A DNA stretch of 64,000 bases. It comes from RBG-16-64-13 sp963718375. Its GTDB lineage: Bacteria; Actinomycetota; Thermoleophilia; RBG-16-64-13. The stretch is from positions 48,757 to 112,756 of the forward strand of contig CAVQZD010000002.1 of the NCBI GenBank assembly GCA_963718375.1. The letters are read 5' to 3'. Shown piece after piece: positions 29,948 through 38,371 of the stretch. Both the position numbers and the translations under genes were made by a program. The notes under the pieces are model-generated. The model was not told the DNA's origin, searched no databases, and was given only the letters and a program-made list of their open reading frames with translations. Positions within the stretch are counted from its first letter, which is position 1, and each line of letters opens with the position of its first letter.

Positions 29948-30724
29948 ATGGCAGAGAATCTCTTTTCGCTGAAGGGTAAGAACGCAGTGGTCATCGGCGG
30001 CGCCGGCGGCCTGGGTCGGGTGCTGGCTGCCGGCCTCGGTGAGTACGGCGCGCAGATAGCCATCGCCGACATGAACGAAGATGGGCTCAAGGCCGCCGCC
30101 GAAGAGATCAAGGGCAAGACCGGTTCGGCGCCGAAGACCTACTTGGTCAACACCGATACCGAGGAGAGCATCCAGGAGCTGGTCAAGAACACAGTGGCCG
30201 ACCTGGGTCGCGTGGACATCTTGGTGAACGCGCAGGGCTTCAACGTGAAGGGTGCCGCAACCGAATTCCCGGTCGAGTCTTGGGACAAGCTGTTCTCGGC
30301 CAACGTGCGTGGCGTCATGCTTTGCTGCAAGAACTTCGCGGCACACATGGTCGAGCAGGGCGGCGGTAAGATCATCAACCTGTCGAGCATCCGCGGGCAG
30401 CGCGCTGCCGCCGGCGGTAACCTGGGCTACTGCGCCACCAAGGGCGCCGTAGACATGATCACCAAGACGCTGGCCGTGGAGCTGGCCACCAAGGGTGTGT
30501 TCGTCAACGCCTTGGGCCCCATCATCACCGCCACGCCCATGACCAAAGAGACCATCAAGAACAATCCCGAGCGCTACGCGAAGACGCTGAACAACATTCC
30601 CATGGGACGTTTTGGCGAGCCCGAGGACCTCATCGGTCCCGCCGTCTTCTTAGCGTCGGCTGCGTCTGACTTCGTCACCGGGACCATCCTGTATCCCGAC
30701 GGCGGGACGATGGCGTTCGCCTAG
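29948..30724 (+). CDS. Short-chain dehydrogenase/reductase (SDR)
   Basis: Classical SDR of 258 residues. Seen: nucleotide motif GGAGGLG (17-23), NAQG replacing NAAG at 94-97, catalytic Ser146/147, Tyr161 and Lys165 (YCATK). The Asp at 41 after the second strand (ADMNED) suggests a preference for NAD(H). It begins 11 bases after the BKACE gene, with GAGAGGGGA in front. Role within the putative beta-hydroxy/keto-acid pathway is unknown. Confidence 0.9.
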   Translation: MAENLFSLKGKNAVVIGGAGGLGRVLAAGLGEYGAQIAIADMNEDGLKAAAEEIKGKTGSAPKTYLVNTDTEESIQELVKNTVADLGRVDILVNAQGFNVKGAATEFPVESWDKLFSANVRGVMLCCKNFAAHMVEQGGGKIINLSSIRGQRAAAGGNLGYCATKGAVDMITKTLAVELATKGVFVNALGPIITATPMTKETIKNNPERYAKTLNNIPMGRFGEPEDLIGPAVFLASAASDFVTGTILYPDGGTMAFA

Positions 30725-30730
30725 CGGCGC

Positions 30731-31579
30731 GTGGCTTCTACGCAAGCAACCAAGGCCGGCACAGCCATGCCGGCTGCGAAGCGGGGCCAGGGCTCCAAGT
30801 CCACGAACGGCGACAGCGCCTTCGTGGTCCGAGCCCTGGCCAAGGGCCTCTCCATCCTGGCGTTGTTCGACGCCGAGAACCGCGAGTGGGCGCTGGACGA
30901 GATCGCCGAGCGGACGGGTCTGCCCAGGATGACCGCCTACCGCATGATCCGCACCATGGAGGCCGATTGGTTCCTGGTACGTGACGCGGTCACCAACCGG
31001 TATCACCTGGGCCCCGCGCTGCTGGCCCCCACGTACCTTTCGGAAGGGTATGCGGAGCTGGCCGCCATCGTACGTCCCTATCTGCATGACCTGGCCGAGA
31101 AGACCGGCGAGGCGGCCACCCTCGCCGTCGAAGTGGACGGCGTGGCCGTGAGCGTGGACATGGTGGAGACCACTCGCCCCTTCCGGCGCGAGGTGGCGGT
31201 GGGGCGCATCATCGGCGACACCGCCAACGCCAACGGCAAGATCTTCGCGGCTTTCAAGTCGCCGGAGGAGGTCGAAGTCATCCTGGCCCAGGAGCATCCC
31301 CAGGTGACTCCCAACACCATCACCGACTCCTCCGCCCTGGCGCGCGAGCTGGAGGACGTCGCGAGCGAGGGCGTGGCCTTCGACCTGGAGGAGCGCAACA
31401 TGGGCACCTGCGCGGTCGCCGCTCCCGTGCGCGACCAGCTGGGCAAGGTCATCGCGGCCATCTCCGTGGTGGCGCCCACCGGCCGTTTCGGCTCCGCAGC
31501 GAAGAAGAGCTACGCCGAGGCCGTCAAGGAGACCGCGGCAGCTCTCTCCGCCTTCTTAGGCTACTCCAAGCGCGACTAG
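30731..31579 (+). CDS. IclR-family transcriptional regulator
   Basis: A 282-residue repressor or activator with an N-terminal winged helix (about residues 33-95; ALDEIAERTGLPRMTAYRMIRTM) and a C-terminal IclR effector-binding domain (about 105-275). The first 30 residues are a basic, low-complexity leader, so a start further in is possible. GTG 30731 lies 6 bases after the SDR stop. Being last in the row HADH-BKACE-SDR suggests that it controls that operon in response to the substrate. Confidence 0.9.
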   Translation: MASTQATKAGTAMPAAKRGQGSKSTNGDSAFVVRALAKGLSILALFDAENREWALDEIAERTGLPRMTAYRMIRTMEADWFLVRDAVTNRYHLGPALLAPTYLSEGYAELAAIVRPYLHDLAEKTGEAATLAVEVDGVAVSVDMVETTRPFRREVAVGRIIGDTANANGKIFAAFKSPEEVEVILAQEHPQVTPNTITDSSALARELEDVASEGVAFDLEERNMGTCAVAAPVRDQLGKVIAAISVVAPTGRFGSAAKKSYAEAVKETAAALSAFLGYSKRD

Positions 31580-31592
31580 CCCCGGCCGGCTC

Positions 31593-32513
31593 ATGAGCCA
31601 AGCCGACCCCTGCACCCGGATAGACGACGTCGGCCTTGTACTGGAGGGTGGCGGTCTACGCGGCGCATACACCGCGGGCGTGCTGGACGCCTTCATGGAT
31701 GCCGAGCTGCACTTCCCCTACGTGATCGGCGTGTCCGCCGGTTCGAACGCCGGCGCCGACTACGTGGCCTGGCAGCGGGAGCGCAACCACAAGATGTTCG
31801 TGGAGCTGGTCGCTGACCCTCGCTACACGGGCTGGCGCACCCTGCTGCGCGAGCGCAGTTGGTTCGGCATGGAATTCCTCTTCGAGACAGCCCCAGATGA
31901 GGTCGCCCCTTTTGACTATGAAGCCTTCGTCCGCTCCCCCAAGACGTTCGTGGTCGCCGCCACCGCTTGTGACACCGGCCTTCCGACGTACTTCCGTCAC
32001 CATGAGCACGACCCGCGTTGGTTCGTACGGGTCGTCCATAGGGCTTCGTGCAGCATACCCATGTTGTCTCCGCCGGTGACCATAGACGGCCGGCGATACG
32101 TGGACGGCGGCGTCAGCGACCCCATCCCCATCGAGCGTGCGGTACATGACGGCTGCCGGCGGAACGTCGTGGTGCTGACGAGGAACGCGGGCTACCGAAA
32201 GCGCTCCTCTCTCCTGAACCCCGCCATGGGCCTCGCCCTACTCCAGTATCCGGGCCTGCGCTCAGTGCTGCTGCAACGTCACGAGAAGTACAACGCCTGT
32301 CGGGACCGGCTGTTCGAGAGAGAAGCGACAGGGCAGGCGTTCTTGATCTATCCCAGGGAGCCTCTGAGAGTCCACGGCACGCGAGGGGACATCCCCGAGC
32401 TCGAGACGCTCTACGAGCAGGGTTATGGGGAGACTATGGCCCGTCTGTCCGAGCTGAGGGCCTGGCTCCAGACCTCACCCCAGACCGCGACCGAGAGCTC
32501 ACCCCAGAACTGA
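31593..32513 (+). CDS. Patatin-like phospholipase
   Basis: A Ser-Asp dyad acyl hydrolase. Oxyanion motif GGGLRG (19-24), nucleophile Ser48 in GVSAG, and catalytic Asp171 in DGG are all present. There is no signal peptide, so it is cytoplasmic. Length (306 aa) and the SIPMLSPPV sequence match the bacterial YjjU/RssA group. It starts 13 bases after the IclR gene and is the last gene before the integron; whether it belongs to the catabolic operon is uncertain. Confidence 0.9.
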   Translation: MSQADPCTRIDDVGLVLEGGGLRGAYTAGVLDAFMDAELHFPYVIGVSAGSNAGADYVAWQRERNHKMFVELVADPRYTGWRTLLRERSWFGMEFLFETAPDEVAPFDYEAFVRSPKTFVVAATACDTGLPTYFRHHEHDPRWFVRVVHRASCSIPMLSPPVTIDGRRYVDGGVSDPIPIERAVHDGCRRNVVVLTRNAGYRKRSSLLNPAMGLALLQYPGLRSVLLQRHEKYNACRDRLFEREATGQAFLIYPREPLRVHGTRGDIPELETLYEQGYGETMARLSELRAWLQTSPQTATESSPQN

Positions 32514-32563
32514 CACCCTTGGTACCAAGCTGGGCCTGAAGTCTTACCCGCACCTGGGCGAAC

Positions 32564-33547
32564 GTGGGCGAGTCTATCCGCATGGACAGGCCGCCGAAGC
32601 TCCTAGACCAGATGCGTGACGCTCTGCGCGCCCGCCACTACAGCCTGCGCACAGAGCGTGCCTATCTGAGTTGGGCGCGGCGCTACATCTACTTTCACCA
32701 CGTCCGTCACCCGGCCGAGATGGGCGAAGTCGAGATCAACGCTTTTCTCACCCACCTGGCAGTGGTGGACAAAGTCAGTGCCTCGACGCAGACTCAGGCC
32801 TTGGCGGGGCTCCTATTTCTCTACCGCCACGTCCTAGGGCGACAGGTCGGCGAACTGACCGACCTCGTGCGAGCGAAACGCAGCGTGACTGTCCCCGTGG
32901 TCATGACCCGGGCCGAAGTCCGCTTGGTGTTGGACGAACTGAGTGACGACAAGTGGCTGATCGTCTCCATTCTCTACGGCTGCGGGCTGCGTTTGATGGA
33001 GTGCCTGCGGCTGCGCGTGAAGGACCTGGACTTTTCCCGCGGGGAAGCCACGATCCACGAGACCAAGGCCGGCAAGAGCCGCGTCACTGTGCTGCCGTCC
33101 GCACTCTGCGACCCACTGCAGACACACCTGCGCGGGGTCAAGGCCACCCATGACCACGACCTAGCCGACGGTTGGGGAAGGGTCGTTCTGCCGGGGGCGT
33201 TGGACCGCAAGTACCCGGGCGCCTCCACCGACTGGGCTTGGCAGTGGGTCTTCCCCCAGGTCGCCAGGTGGAGGAACATGCGGACCGGTGAGCAAGGACG
33301 GCACCACGTGCATCCGACAGTAGTGCAGCGGGCTGTCAAGGACGCCGTGAGTCGAGCCGGAGTGGCGAAGAACGTGGGCTGCCATACCTTCCGCCACTCC
33401 TTCGCGACCCATCTTCTGGAGGGGGGCTACGACATCCGTACCATCCAAGAGCTCCTCGGCCACAAGGACGTACGCACAACGATGATCTATACGCACGTCC
33501 TCAACCGCGGCGGCCTGGGCGTCCGCAGCCCCCTCGACACTCTGTAG
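32564..33547 (+). CDS. intI: Integron integrase
   Basis: Tyrosine recombinase that inserts and excises cassettes. The catalytic set is Arg143, His274, Arg277, His300 and Tyr309 (numbered from GTG 32564). The IntI-specific insert lies at about 215-268, with RKYPGAS, WQWVF and HHVHPTVVQRAVKDAV, and the C-terminus ends GVRSPLD as in other IntI proteins. The ATG at 32582 is an alternative start; neither has a strong ribosome site. Unusually, the gene points toward its array, so attI lies behind its 3' end. No convincing LexA box was seen upstream. Confidence 0.95.
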   Translation: MGESIRMDRPPKLLDQMRDALRARHYSLRTERAYLSWARRYIYFHHVRHPAEMGEVEINAFLTHLAVVDKVSASTQTQALAGLLFLYRHVLGRQVGELTDLVRAKRSVTVPVVMTRAEVRLVLDELSDDKWLIVSILYGCGLRLMECLRLRVKDLDFSRGEATIHETKAGKSRVTVLPSALCDPLQTHLRGVKATHDHDLADGWGRVVLPGALDRKYPGASTDWAWQWVFPQVARWRNMRTGEQGRHHVHPTVVQRAVKDAVSRAGVAKNVGCHTFRHSFATHLLEGGYDIRTIQELLGHKDVRTTMIYTHVLNRGGLGVRSPLDTL

Positions 33548-33684
33548 CGCGGGTGTCGCCCGTCGGTCGCCCGTGCATACACAGACTGCCCAGCGCCAGC
33601 CCATCGCGCTGCAATCTTCGATACCATACGGACATCGGTCGCCACCGCGACCGACCGACACACACAACATAAGTACTGTTAGCC
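33548..33684 (+). other. attI recombination site region
   Basis: The 130 bases between the intI stop and the first cassette. The core GTTAGCC is at 33678-33684, preceded by ACATAAGTACT, and from this point on the sequence is shared with cassettes 2 and 7, so this is the insertion boundary. The stretch has no gene. It may also hold the promoter for the first cassettes, but I see no convincing -35/-10 pair. Confidence 0.75.
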
Positions 33685-33893
33685 TGACAAGGTGGTGGTC
33701 GTCTCGTCTGGTGTTCACCGGGGCTCTGTGGTGGCCGAATTTGCCTGGGCGCCGCTGGTCTCTCGAGCGTGGGTTTGGTCTATTGCCGAGGCCCCGCGTT
33801 CACCGGTGAGACCGGGATCTAGCTGGAATCGGCCTGGAGGCGGGGGTAGGCGGCAATGACAGACGAGTCTCATTTGTTCAGGTGGCGGGTGCA
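33685..33893 (+). other. Cassette 1 body: family-N cassette without a convincing gene
   Basis: First cassette after attI. The best open frame begins at GTG 33692 and gives only 55 residues with no recognisable features. Related cassettes 4 and 6 carry indels inside this frame (one of them with an early stop), which argues against a conserved protein. The sequence is repeated almost exactly as cassettes 2 and 7. It might carry a promoter or an RNA. Confidence 0.6.
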
Positions 33894-33986
33894 GGCTAAC
33901 AAGCGCGTGCAGTCCGACATCCTGCGTTGGCTAGTGCATGGAGTACCATGGCCAACGGGCGCGGCTGACGCGCTAGAACGTTAGCC
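33894..33986 (+). repeat. attC1 (type A)
   Basis: R'' GGCTAAC, R' GTTAGCC, 93 bp. Central hairpin CATGGAGTACCATG flanked by GTTGGC / GCCAAC. Type A arms: GCGCGTGCAG and CTGACGCGC. Confidence 0.9.
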
Positions 33987-34195
33987 TGACAAGGTGGTGG
34001 TCGTCTCGTCTGGTGTTCACCGGGGCTCTGTGGTGGCCGAATTTGCCTGGGCGCCGCTGGTCTCTCGAGCGTGGGTTTGGTCTATTGCCGAGGCCCCGCG
34101 TTCACCGGTGAGACCGGGATCTAGCTGGAATCGGCCTGGAGGCGGGGGTAGGCGGCAATGACAGACGAGTCTCATTTGTTCAGGTGGCGGGTGCA
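33987..34195 (+). other. Cassette 2 body: copy of the family-N cassette
   Basis: Tandem repeat of cassette 1 at an offset of 302 bases; identical in all I compared except the end of its attC. No supported gene. Confidence 0.6.
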
Positions 34196-34288
34196 GGCTA
34201 ACAAGCGCGTGCAGTCCGACATCCTGCGTTGGCTAGTGCATGGAGTACCATGGCCAACGGGCGCGGCTGACGCGCAAAGACGTTAGCG
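34196..34288 (+). repeat. attC2 (type A with type-B-like end)
   Basis: R'' GGCTAAC, R' GTTAGCG. Same as attC1 up to CTGACGCGC, then CAAAGACGTTAGCG, which resembles the type-B ending (GCAGAGACGTTAG). A chimera of the two subtypes is likely. Confidence 0.88.
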
Positions 34289-34354
34289 TTACAGGGGGAG
34301 TGGAATTCTGGGGGCTCACGGAATACCGTTCGAGTTCAGTGCGCTTCATGAGGG

Positions 34355-34798
34355 ATGGCAAACGTGACCCGCGCGATGAGGCGGATGCCGGTAGCTCTAG
34401 CATTGGCTGGGGCACTCTTGCCCGTATTGGGCGTATGTGTTGTCATCGCGCTCCCCTGGGACCTAGGCGAAGACCAGGCCTGGGACGTCTTCACTGCGCC
34501 TCTGGGGGCCGCGATGTTCAACGTTGGGCTTGCCGTTCTCTTGGGGCCAGTGTTAGTCAACCTGATAATGGCTTTGTACGGTTCGTCGTGCTTCACGCGC
34601 CAGCAGAACGTCGCAGCAGCAGTCCTGTTCACACTATGCGCGTTGGCCAACGCAGGTATGACCCTGTGGGTGGCACGGGCGAACGGCTTGCTTCCCTTCG
34701 TTGCCTTGCCCGCTGTCGCTACGCTTCTCTCCCTGACGGCGTGCGGTTTGACTTGGCATCGAGTCGCTGCATCGAGAAGCCCACTTGAGACGATGTGA
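34355..34798 (+). CDS. Cassette 3: small four-span membrane protein (copy 1)
   Basis: A 147-residue protein of unknown function with four hydrophobic segments (about residues 12-35, 48-72, 82-105, 110-132) and a basic N-terminus. ATG 34355 follows GAGGGA. An identical copy lies at 36822. Its attC begins about 140 bases behind the stop, a longer gap than in most cassettes here. An alternative frame over the same region (34240-34788) starts inside attC2 and is not supported. Confidence 0.6.
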   Translation: MANVTRAMRRMPVALALAGALLPVLGVCVVIALPWDLGEDQAWDVFTAPLGAAMFNVGLAVLLGPVLVNLIMALYGSSCFTRQQNVAAAVLFTLCALANAGMTLWVARANGLLPFVALPAVATLLSLTACGLTWHRVAASRSPLETM

Positions 34799-34934
34799 TG
34801 CTCCCAAAGGCCAACTGCTCTGATGGCCCAGATGGCTTCGGGCGTGCTGTGTGGGTCAGGGGTCTGGGCTGGTTCCAGCAGGCCGGGTGTCAGCTGTCGG
34901 CAGATCAGGGGTAGTTCGAAGCTGTGTGCTTGAA

Positions 34935-35028
34935 CGCTAACAAGCGCGTGCAGTCCGACATCCTGCGTTGGCATATCGCATGGAGTACCATGGCCAACGG
35001 GCGCGGCTGACGCGCTAGAACGTTAGCC
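34935..35028 (+). repeat. attC3 (type A)
   Basis: R'' CGCTAAC, R' GTTAGCC, 94 bp, with GTTGGCATATCGCATGG before the central hairpin. Confidence 0.9.
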
Positions 35029-35235
35029 TGACGGGGGTGGTGGTCTCTTGCTCGGGTGTTCTCCAGGGCGTGTGGTGGCCGAATTGCCTGGCCCCGGCTG
35101 GTCTTCAGATCGTGGGTTCGGTGGTAGCCCCAGTTCCGTGTTCATCGGTGGGCCCGGGATCGAGTTGGGCTCGACTAAGAGGCGGGGGTAGGCGCCAATG
35201 ACAGACGAGTCTCATTCCTCGGGTGCTATGGTGCA
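35029..35235 (+). other. Cassette 4 body: diverged family-N cassette
   Basis: Recognisably related to cassette 1 but with many substitutions and small indels. No gene is supported: the frame equivalent to that in cassette 1 stays open but encodes a different sequence after an indel. Confidence 0.55.
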
Positions 35236-35328
35236 GGCTAACAAGCGCTTGCAGACGGACCTCCTGCGCTGGCTGATGCACGGAGTACCGTGGCCAGCGG
35301 GGGCCGCTGAAGCGCAGAGACGTTAGCG
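35236..35328 (+). repeat. attC4 (type B)
   Basis: R'' GGCTAAC, R' GTTAGCG. First type-B site: arms GCGCTTGCAGACGGAC and CCGCTGAAGCGCAGAGAC, with GCTGGC / GCCAGC around the central hairpin. Confidence 0.9.
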
Positions 35329-35426
35329 TTACAGGGGAGGGGATTTCTGGTGGGGGGTCGAGTATCAGAGGTCGTCACGGTTGGCGGGGCGGCTGGCAGA
35401 GTTCACTACTTCGGGAGCACTACACG

Positions 35427-35987
35427 ATGAAGGCCTACGCCACGTATATCAACGCCGGGCTTCGGGGGTCTCGGTTCATGGGGGACTGCGAGATCAGTTC
35501 GTCGAAAGGCGTTGTTCGCCTAACGGGTCGCCGCATGTCGATGGCACAAGCGTGGGTGCGAGCCTTCTGCTATGTGCTCTTCGTCCCGTGGGCACTCCTT
35601 CTTCTCGGCACGATCGGGATGGTTGCCGGTGATGCTCCCGGCTGGCCACTGTTCGTTGCTATAGAGGCGGTTGGCTTCGTGGTGATTGCCGCGGGTCTGG
35701 GGGTTGGGGATATCTGGGTAGCTCGCCGAGGGCGAACCGAATCGGTGGACTGGCGAGCATCGGAGGCAACCACTCCCGAGAGGAAGGTTGACAGCGCCAA
35801 GTCACTGACGGGAATTGCGGACAGCTTGGCGTACAGATACGCGAGTGGCAAGCAAGTGCTCAAGATGCGCGTGCCGATAGGTCCGAACGGGAAGTTGCGG
35901 CTTCTGGCACTCCGATGTGAGCCGCGCGAATTGGAGAACGTCGAGTGGCTACTGGCTGGCTCTGGGAGCGCGGCGGCGGAAGGCTAG
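35427..35987 (+). CDS. Cassette 5: membrane protein of unknown function
   Basis: A 186-residue protein. The N-terminal 45 residues are soluble, followed by two hydrophobic segments (about 46-68 and 75-95) and a charged C-terminal domain (about 100-186). ATG 35427 is chosen as the first reasonable start; no strong ribosome site is visible. The gene ends about 70 bases before attC5. No family recognised. Confidence 0.6.
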   Translation: MKAYATYINAGLRGSRFMGDCEISSSKGVVRLTGRRMSMAQAWVRAFCYVLFVPWALLLLGTIGMVAGDAPGWPLFVAIEAVGFVVIAAGLGVGDIWVARRGRTESVDWRASEATTPERKVDSAKSLTGIADSLAYRYASGKQVLKMRVPIGPNGKLRLLALRCEPRELENVEWLLAGSGSAAAEG

Positions 35988-36059
35988 TGGCGGTTCCCCT
36001 GGGCGAGCCCCGTGCCAGCCTAAGAATATGGGGTGGTATTCGGTGGCCATGGGGCTGAA

Positions 36060-36153
36060 CGCTAACAAGCGCGTGCAGTCCGACTTGCCTGCGCTGCCTA
36101 TCGCATGGAGTACCATGGGCAACGGGCGCGGCTGACGCGCTAGAACGTTAGCC
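36060..36153 (+). repeat. attC5 (type A)
   Basis: R'' CGCTAAC, R' GTTAGCC. Central region reads GCGCTGCCTATCGCATGG, so the inner arm pairing is weaker than in attC1. Confidence 0.88.
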
Positions 36154-36361
36154 TGACAGGGGTGGTTCTCGTCTCGTCTGGTGTTCACCGGGGCGTGTGG
36201 TGGTCGAATTGCCTGGCCCCGGCTGGTCTCTCGAGCGTGGGTTTGGTCTATTGCCGAGGCCCCGCGTTCACCGGTGAGACCGGGATCTAGCTGGAATCGG
36301 CTTGGAGGCGGGGGTAGGCGGCAATGACAGACGAGTCTCATTTGTTCAGGTGGCGGGTGCA
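36154..36361 (+). other. Cassette 6 body: diverged family-N cassette
   Basis: Close relative of cassette 1 with a few indels; the frame that is open in cassette 1 meets a stop here. No gene is supported. Confidence 0.55.
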
Positions 36362-36453
36362 GGCTAACAAGCGCGTGCAGCCGACATCCTGCGCTGCCTA
36401 TCGCATGGAGTACCATGGCCGACGGGCGCTGCTGACGCGCTAGAACGTTAGCC
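36362..36453 (+). repeat. attC6 (type A)
   Basis: R'' GGCTAAC, R' GTTAGCC, 92 bp. Carries GGCCGACGGGCGCTGCTG in place of the usual GGCCAACGGGCGCGGCTG, so the outer arm has mismatches. Confidence 0.87.
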
Positions 36454-36662
36454 TGACAAGGTGGTGGTCGTCTCGTCTGGTGTTCACCGGGGCTCTGTGG
36501 TGGCCGAATTTGCCTGGGCGCCGCTGGTCTCTCGAGCGTGGGTTTGGTCTATTGCCGAGGCCCCGCGTTCACCGGTGAGACCGGGATCTAGCTGGAATCG
36601 GCCTGGAGGCGGGGGTAGGCGGCAATGACAGACGAGTCTCATTTGTTCAGGTGGCGGGTGCA

Positions 36663-36755
36663 GGCTAACAAGCGCGTGCAGTCCGACATCCTGCGTTGGC
36701 TAGTGCATGGAGTACCATGGCCAACGGGCGCGGCTGACGCGCAAAGACGTTAGCG
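36663..36755 (+). repeat. attC7 (chimeric, as attC2)
   Basis: Identical to attC2: R'' GGCTAAC, R' GTTAGCG, with the CAAAGAC ending. Confidence 0.88.
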
Positions 36756-36821
36756 TTACAGGGGGAGTGGAATTCTGGGGGCTCACGGAATACCGTTCGA
36801 GTTCAGTGCGCTTCATGAGGG

Positions 36822-37265
36822 ATGGCAAACGTGACCCGCGCGATGAGGCGGATGCCGGTAGCTCTAGCATTGGCTGGGGCACTCTTGCCCGTATTGGGCG
36901 TATGTGTTGTCATCGCGCTCCCCTGGGACCTAGGCGAAGACCAGGCCTGGGACGTCTTCACTGCGCCTCTGGGGGCCGCGATGTTCAACGTTGGGCTTGC
37001 CGTTCTCTTGGGGCCAGTGTTAGTCAACCTGATAATGGCTTTGTACGGTTCGTCGTGCTTCACGCGCCAGCAGAACGTCGCAGCAGCAGTCCTGTTCACA
37101 CTATGCGCGTTGGCCAACGCAGGTATGACCCTGTGGGTGGCACGGGCGAACGGCTTGCTTCCCTTCGTTGCCTTGCCCGCTGTCGCTACGCTTCTCTCCC
37201 TGACGGCGTGCGGTTTGACTTGGCATCGAGTCGCTGCATCGAGAAGCCCACTTGAGACGATGTGA
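36822..37265 (+). CDS. Cassette 8: small four-span membrane protein (copy 2)
   Basis: Identical protein to the one at 34355-34798 (147 aa, four hydrophobic segments). The duplication is recent, because even flanking non-coding bases are the same. Function unknown. Confidence 0.6.
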   Translation: MANVTRAMRRMPVALALAGALLPVLGVCVVIALPWDLGEDQAWDVFTAPLGAAMFNVGLAVLLGPVLVNLIMALYGSSCFTRQQNVAAAVLFTLCALANAGMTLWVARANGLLPFVALPAVATLLSLTACGLTWHRVAASRSPLETM

Positions 37266-37401
37266 TGCTCCCAAAGGCCAACTGCTCTGATGGCCCAGAT
37301 GGCTTCGGGCGTGCTGTGTGGGTCAGGGGTCTGGGCTGGTTCCAGCAGGCCGGGTGTCAGCTGTCGGCAGATCAGGGGTAGTTCGAAGCTGTGTGCTTGA
37401 A

Positions 37402-37495
37402 CGCTAACAAGCGCGTGCAGTCCGACATCCTGCGTTGGCATATCGCATGGAGTACCATGGCCAACGGGCGCGGCTGACGCGCTAGAACGTTAGAT
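37402..37495 (+). repeat. attC8 (type A)
   Basis: Same as attC3 except that the R' box continues GTTAGAT because a different cassette follows. Confidence 0.9.
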
Positions 37496-37518
37496 TCACG
37501 AGGGGGAGACGAGTCAGA

Positions 37519-38346
37519 ATGAACAGTGGCAAGCAGCCGACGAACTGGATGCTGGGGTGCTTCGCTTGTCTGATGGCCGTGGCTTTTGCGCTTAACGCGG
37601 CCGGGGGTGCGCTGGAGGAGCCGTTGGTGGGCACGCCTCCAGACAGCAGTCTCTACCTGTGGCTGTTGTGGGGGAGCGCAGGCACAGGGCTGTTCGCGCT
37701 ACTCTTCATGGCCACTTCGGTGGCTCTCTTCTTTAGGAGTAGCTGGGGTCGTCCAGTGCTCGGGGGTCTGCTTGCTGCTGTAGTATTGGCTCTGGTGTTC
37801 TTCACAATCGTTTCCTCCGATATGGCTTCGTATGCTCTGTCTGAGCTTCTTGTACCCTTGGGTGTGTCGCTGGTTCCCCTTGCTGCTTTGGCGGTCCTGC
37901 TTATGAAAGGTTGGCTACGTTCGGTGCCGGCGGCGCTGCTCGTAGCCCTCATACCGGTACTTGTCATCTTGGGACGCGATTCGACAGATGACACATCGAA
38001 GTTCTTCCTCGGGCTGCTCGTAGTGCTGAGCACGCTGGTCGTGGTTGTTTCCCCCGTAGCGCTCTGGCACAAGAAAGGCTGGGGACGCGCGGCACTGGCG
38101 GGACTGCTCGACGTGTGCGTTGTGCTGCTTGTCTTCGGCGCGATCCTCGTGGCGGGTGATGCATCCTATGCTCTCTTCAGGCTGCTCGGAAGACTGGGCG
38201 TGTGGCTCGTGCCTATCGCGTGTCTACTTGCCGTCAGGGTCGCCCTGTACAACGGTGTAGTTTGGAGGCGTAGGTTGCAGGAGGAGCCCGAAGTTGGTGA
38301 ACGAAGCCTCGAGACAGTCAATACAGGTGCGGAAGAGACCAGCTGA
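37519..38346 (+). CDS. Cassette 9: multi-span membrane protein
   Basis: A 275-residue protein with seven to eight hydrophobic segments arranged as two similar halves: both contain a segment ending SSWGRP or KGWGRA, then a Leu/Val-rich span and ASYAL. It is therefore probably an internal duplication. ATG 37519 follows GAGGGGGAGAC. No family recognised. The gene fills nearly all of its cassette. Confidence 0.7.
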   Translation: MNSGKQPTNWMLGCFACLMAVAFALNAAGGALEEPLVGTPPDSSLYLWLLWGSAGTGLFALLFMATSVALFFRSSWGRPVLGGLLAAVVLALVFFTIVSSDMASYALSELLVPLGVSLVPLAALAVLLMKGWLRSVPAALLVALIPVLVILGRDSTDDTSKFFLGLLVVLSTLVVVVSPVALWHKKGWGRAALAGLLDVCVVLLVFGAILVAGDASYALFRLLGRLGVWLVPIACLLAVRVALYNGVVWRRRLQEEPEVGERSLETVNTGAEETS

Positions 38347-38371
38347 ACTGGCTGCATGAGGTGGCCTCAGA

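Larger units (their letters stand above)
33980..35022 (+). repeat. Two-cassette block (cassettes 2-3), copy 1 of a segmental duplication
   Basis: These 1,043 bases recur at 36447-37489, with a constant offset of 2,467 bases and no difference noticed. Both ends coincide with the G of GTTAG core sites, i.e. the recombination points. Confidence 0.85.
36447..37489 (+). repeat. Two-cassette block (cassettes 7-8), copy 2 of a segmental duplication
   Basis: Second copy of 33980-35022: a family-N cassette (no gene) followed by the small membrane-protein cassette. The ends fall exactly at core sites, as expected for integrase-mediated insertion or unequal exchange between attC sites. Confidence 0.85.

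Noticed and set aside
32514..32563. LexA/SOS box in front of intI
   Set aside because: Searched for CGAAC-N-GTTCG-like and GAAC-N4-GTTC patterns by eye; only a half site (GAACGTGG) is seen, which is not enough.
32564..33547. Phage or transposon tyrosine recombinase
   Set aside because: The IntI-specific insert and adjacent attI/attC sites fit an integron integrase; no phage or conjugation genes are present.
36154..36453. Insertion sequence or MITE in cassette 6
   Set aside because: Its borders are attC core sites rather than terminal inverted repeats with target duplications, so it is an integron cassette.
34240..37255. 182-residue and 212-residue frames over cassettes 3 and 8
   Set aside because: They start or end inside attC sites and overlap the better-supported small membrane protein. 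High GC keeps several frames open.
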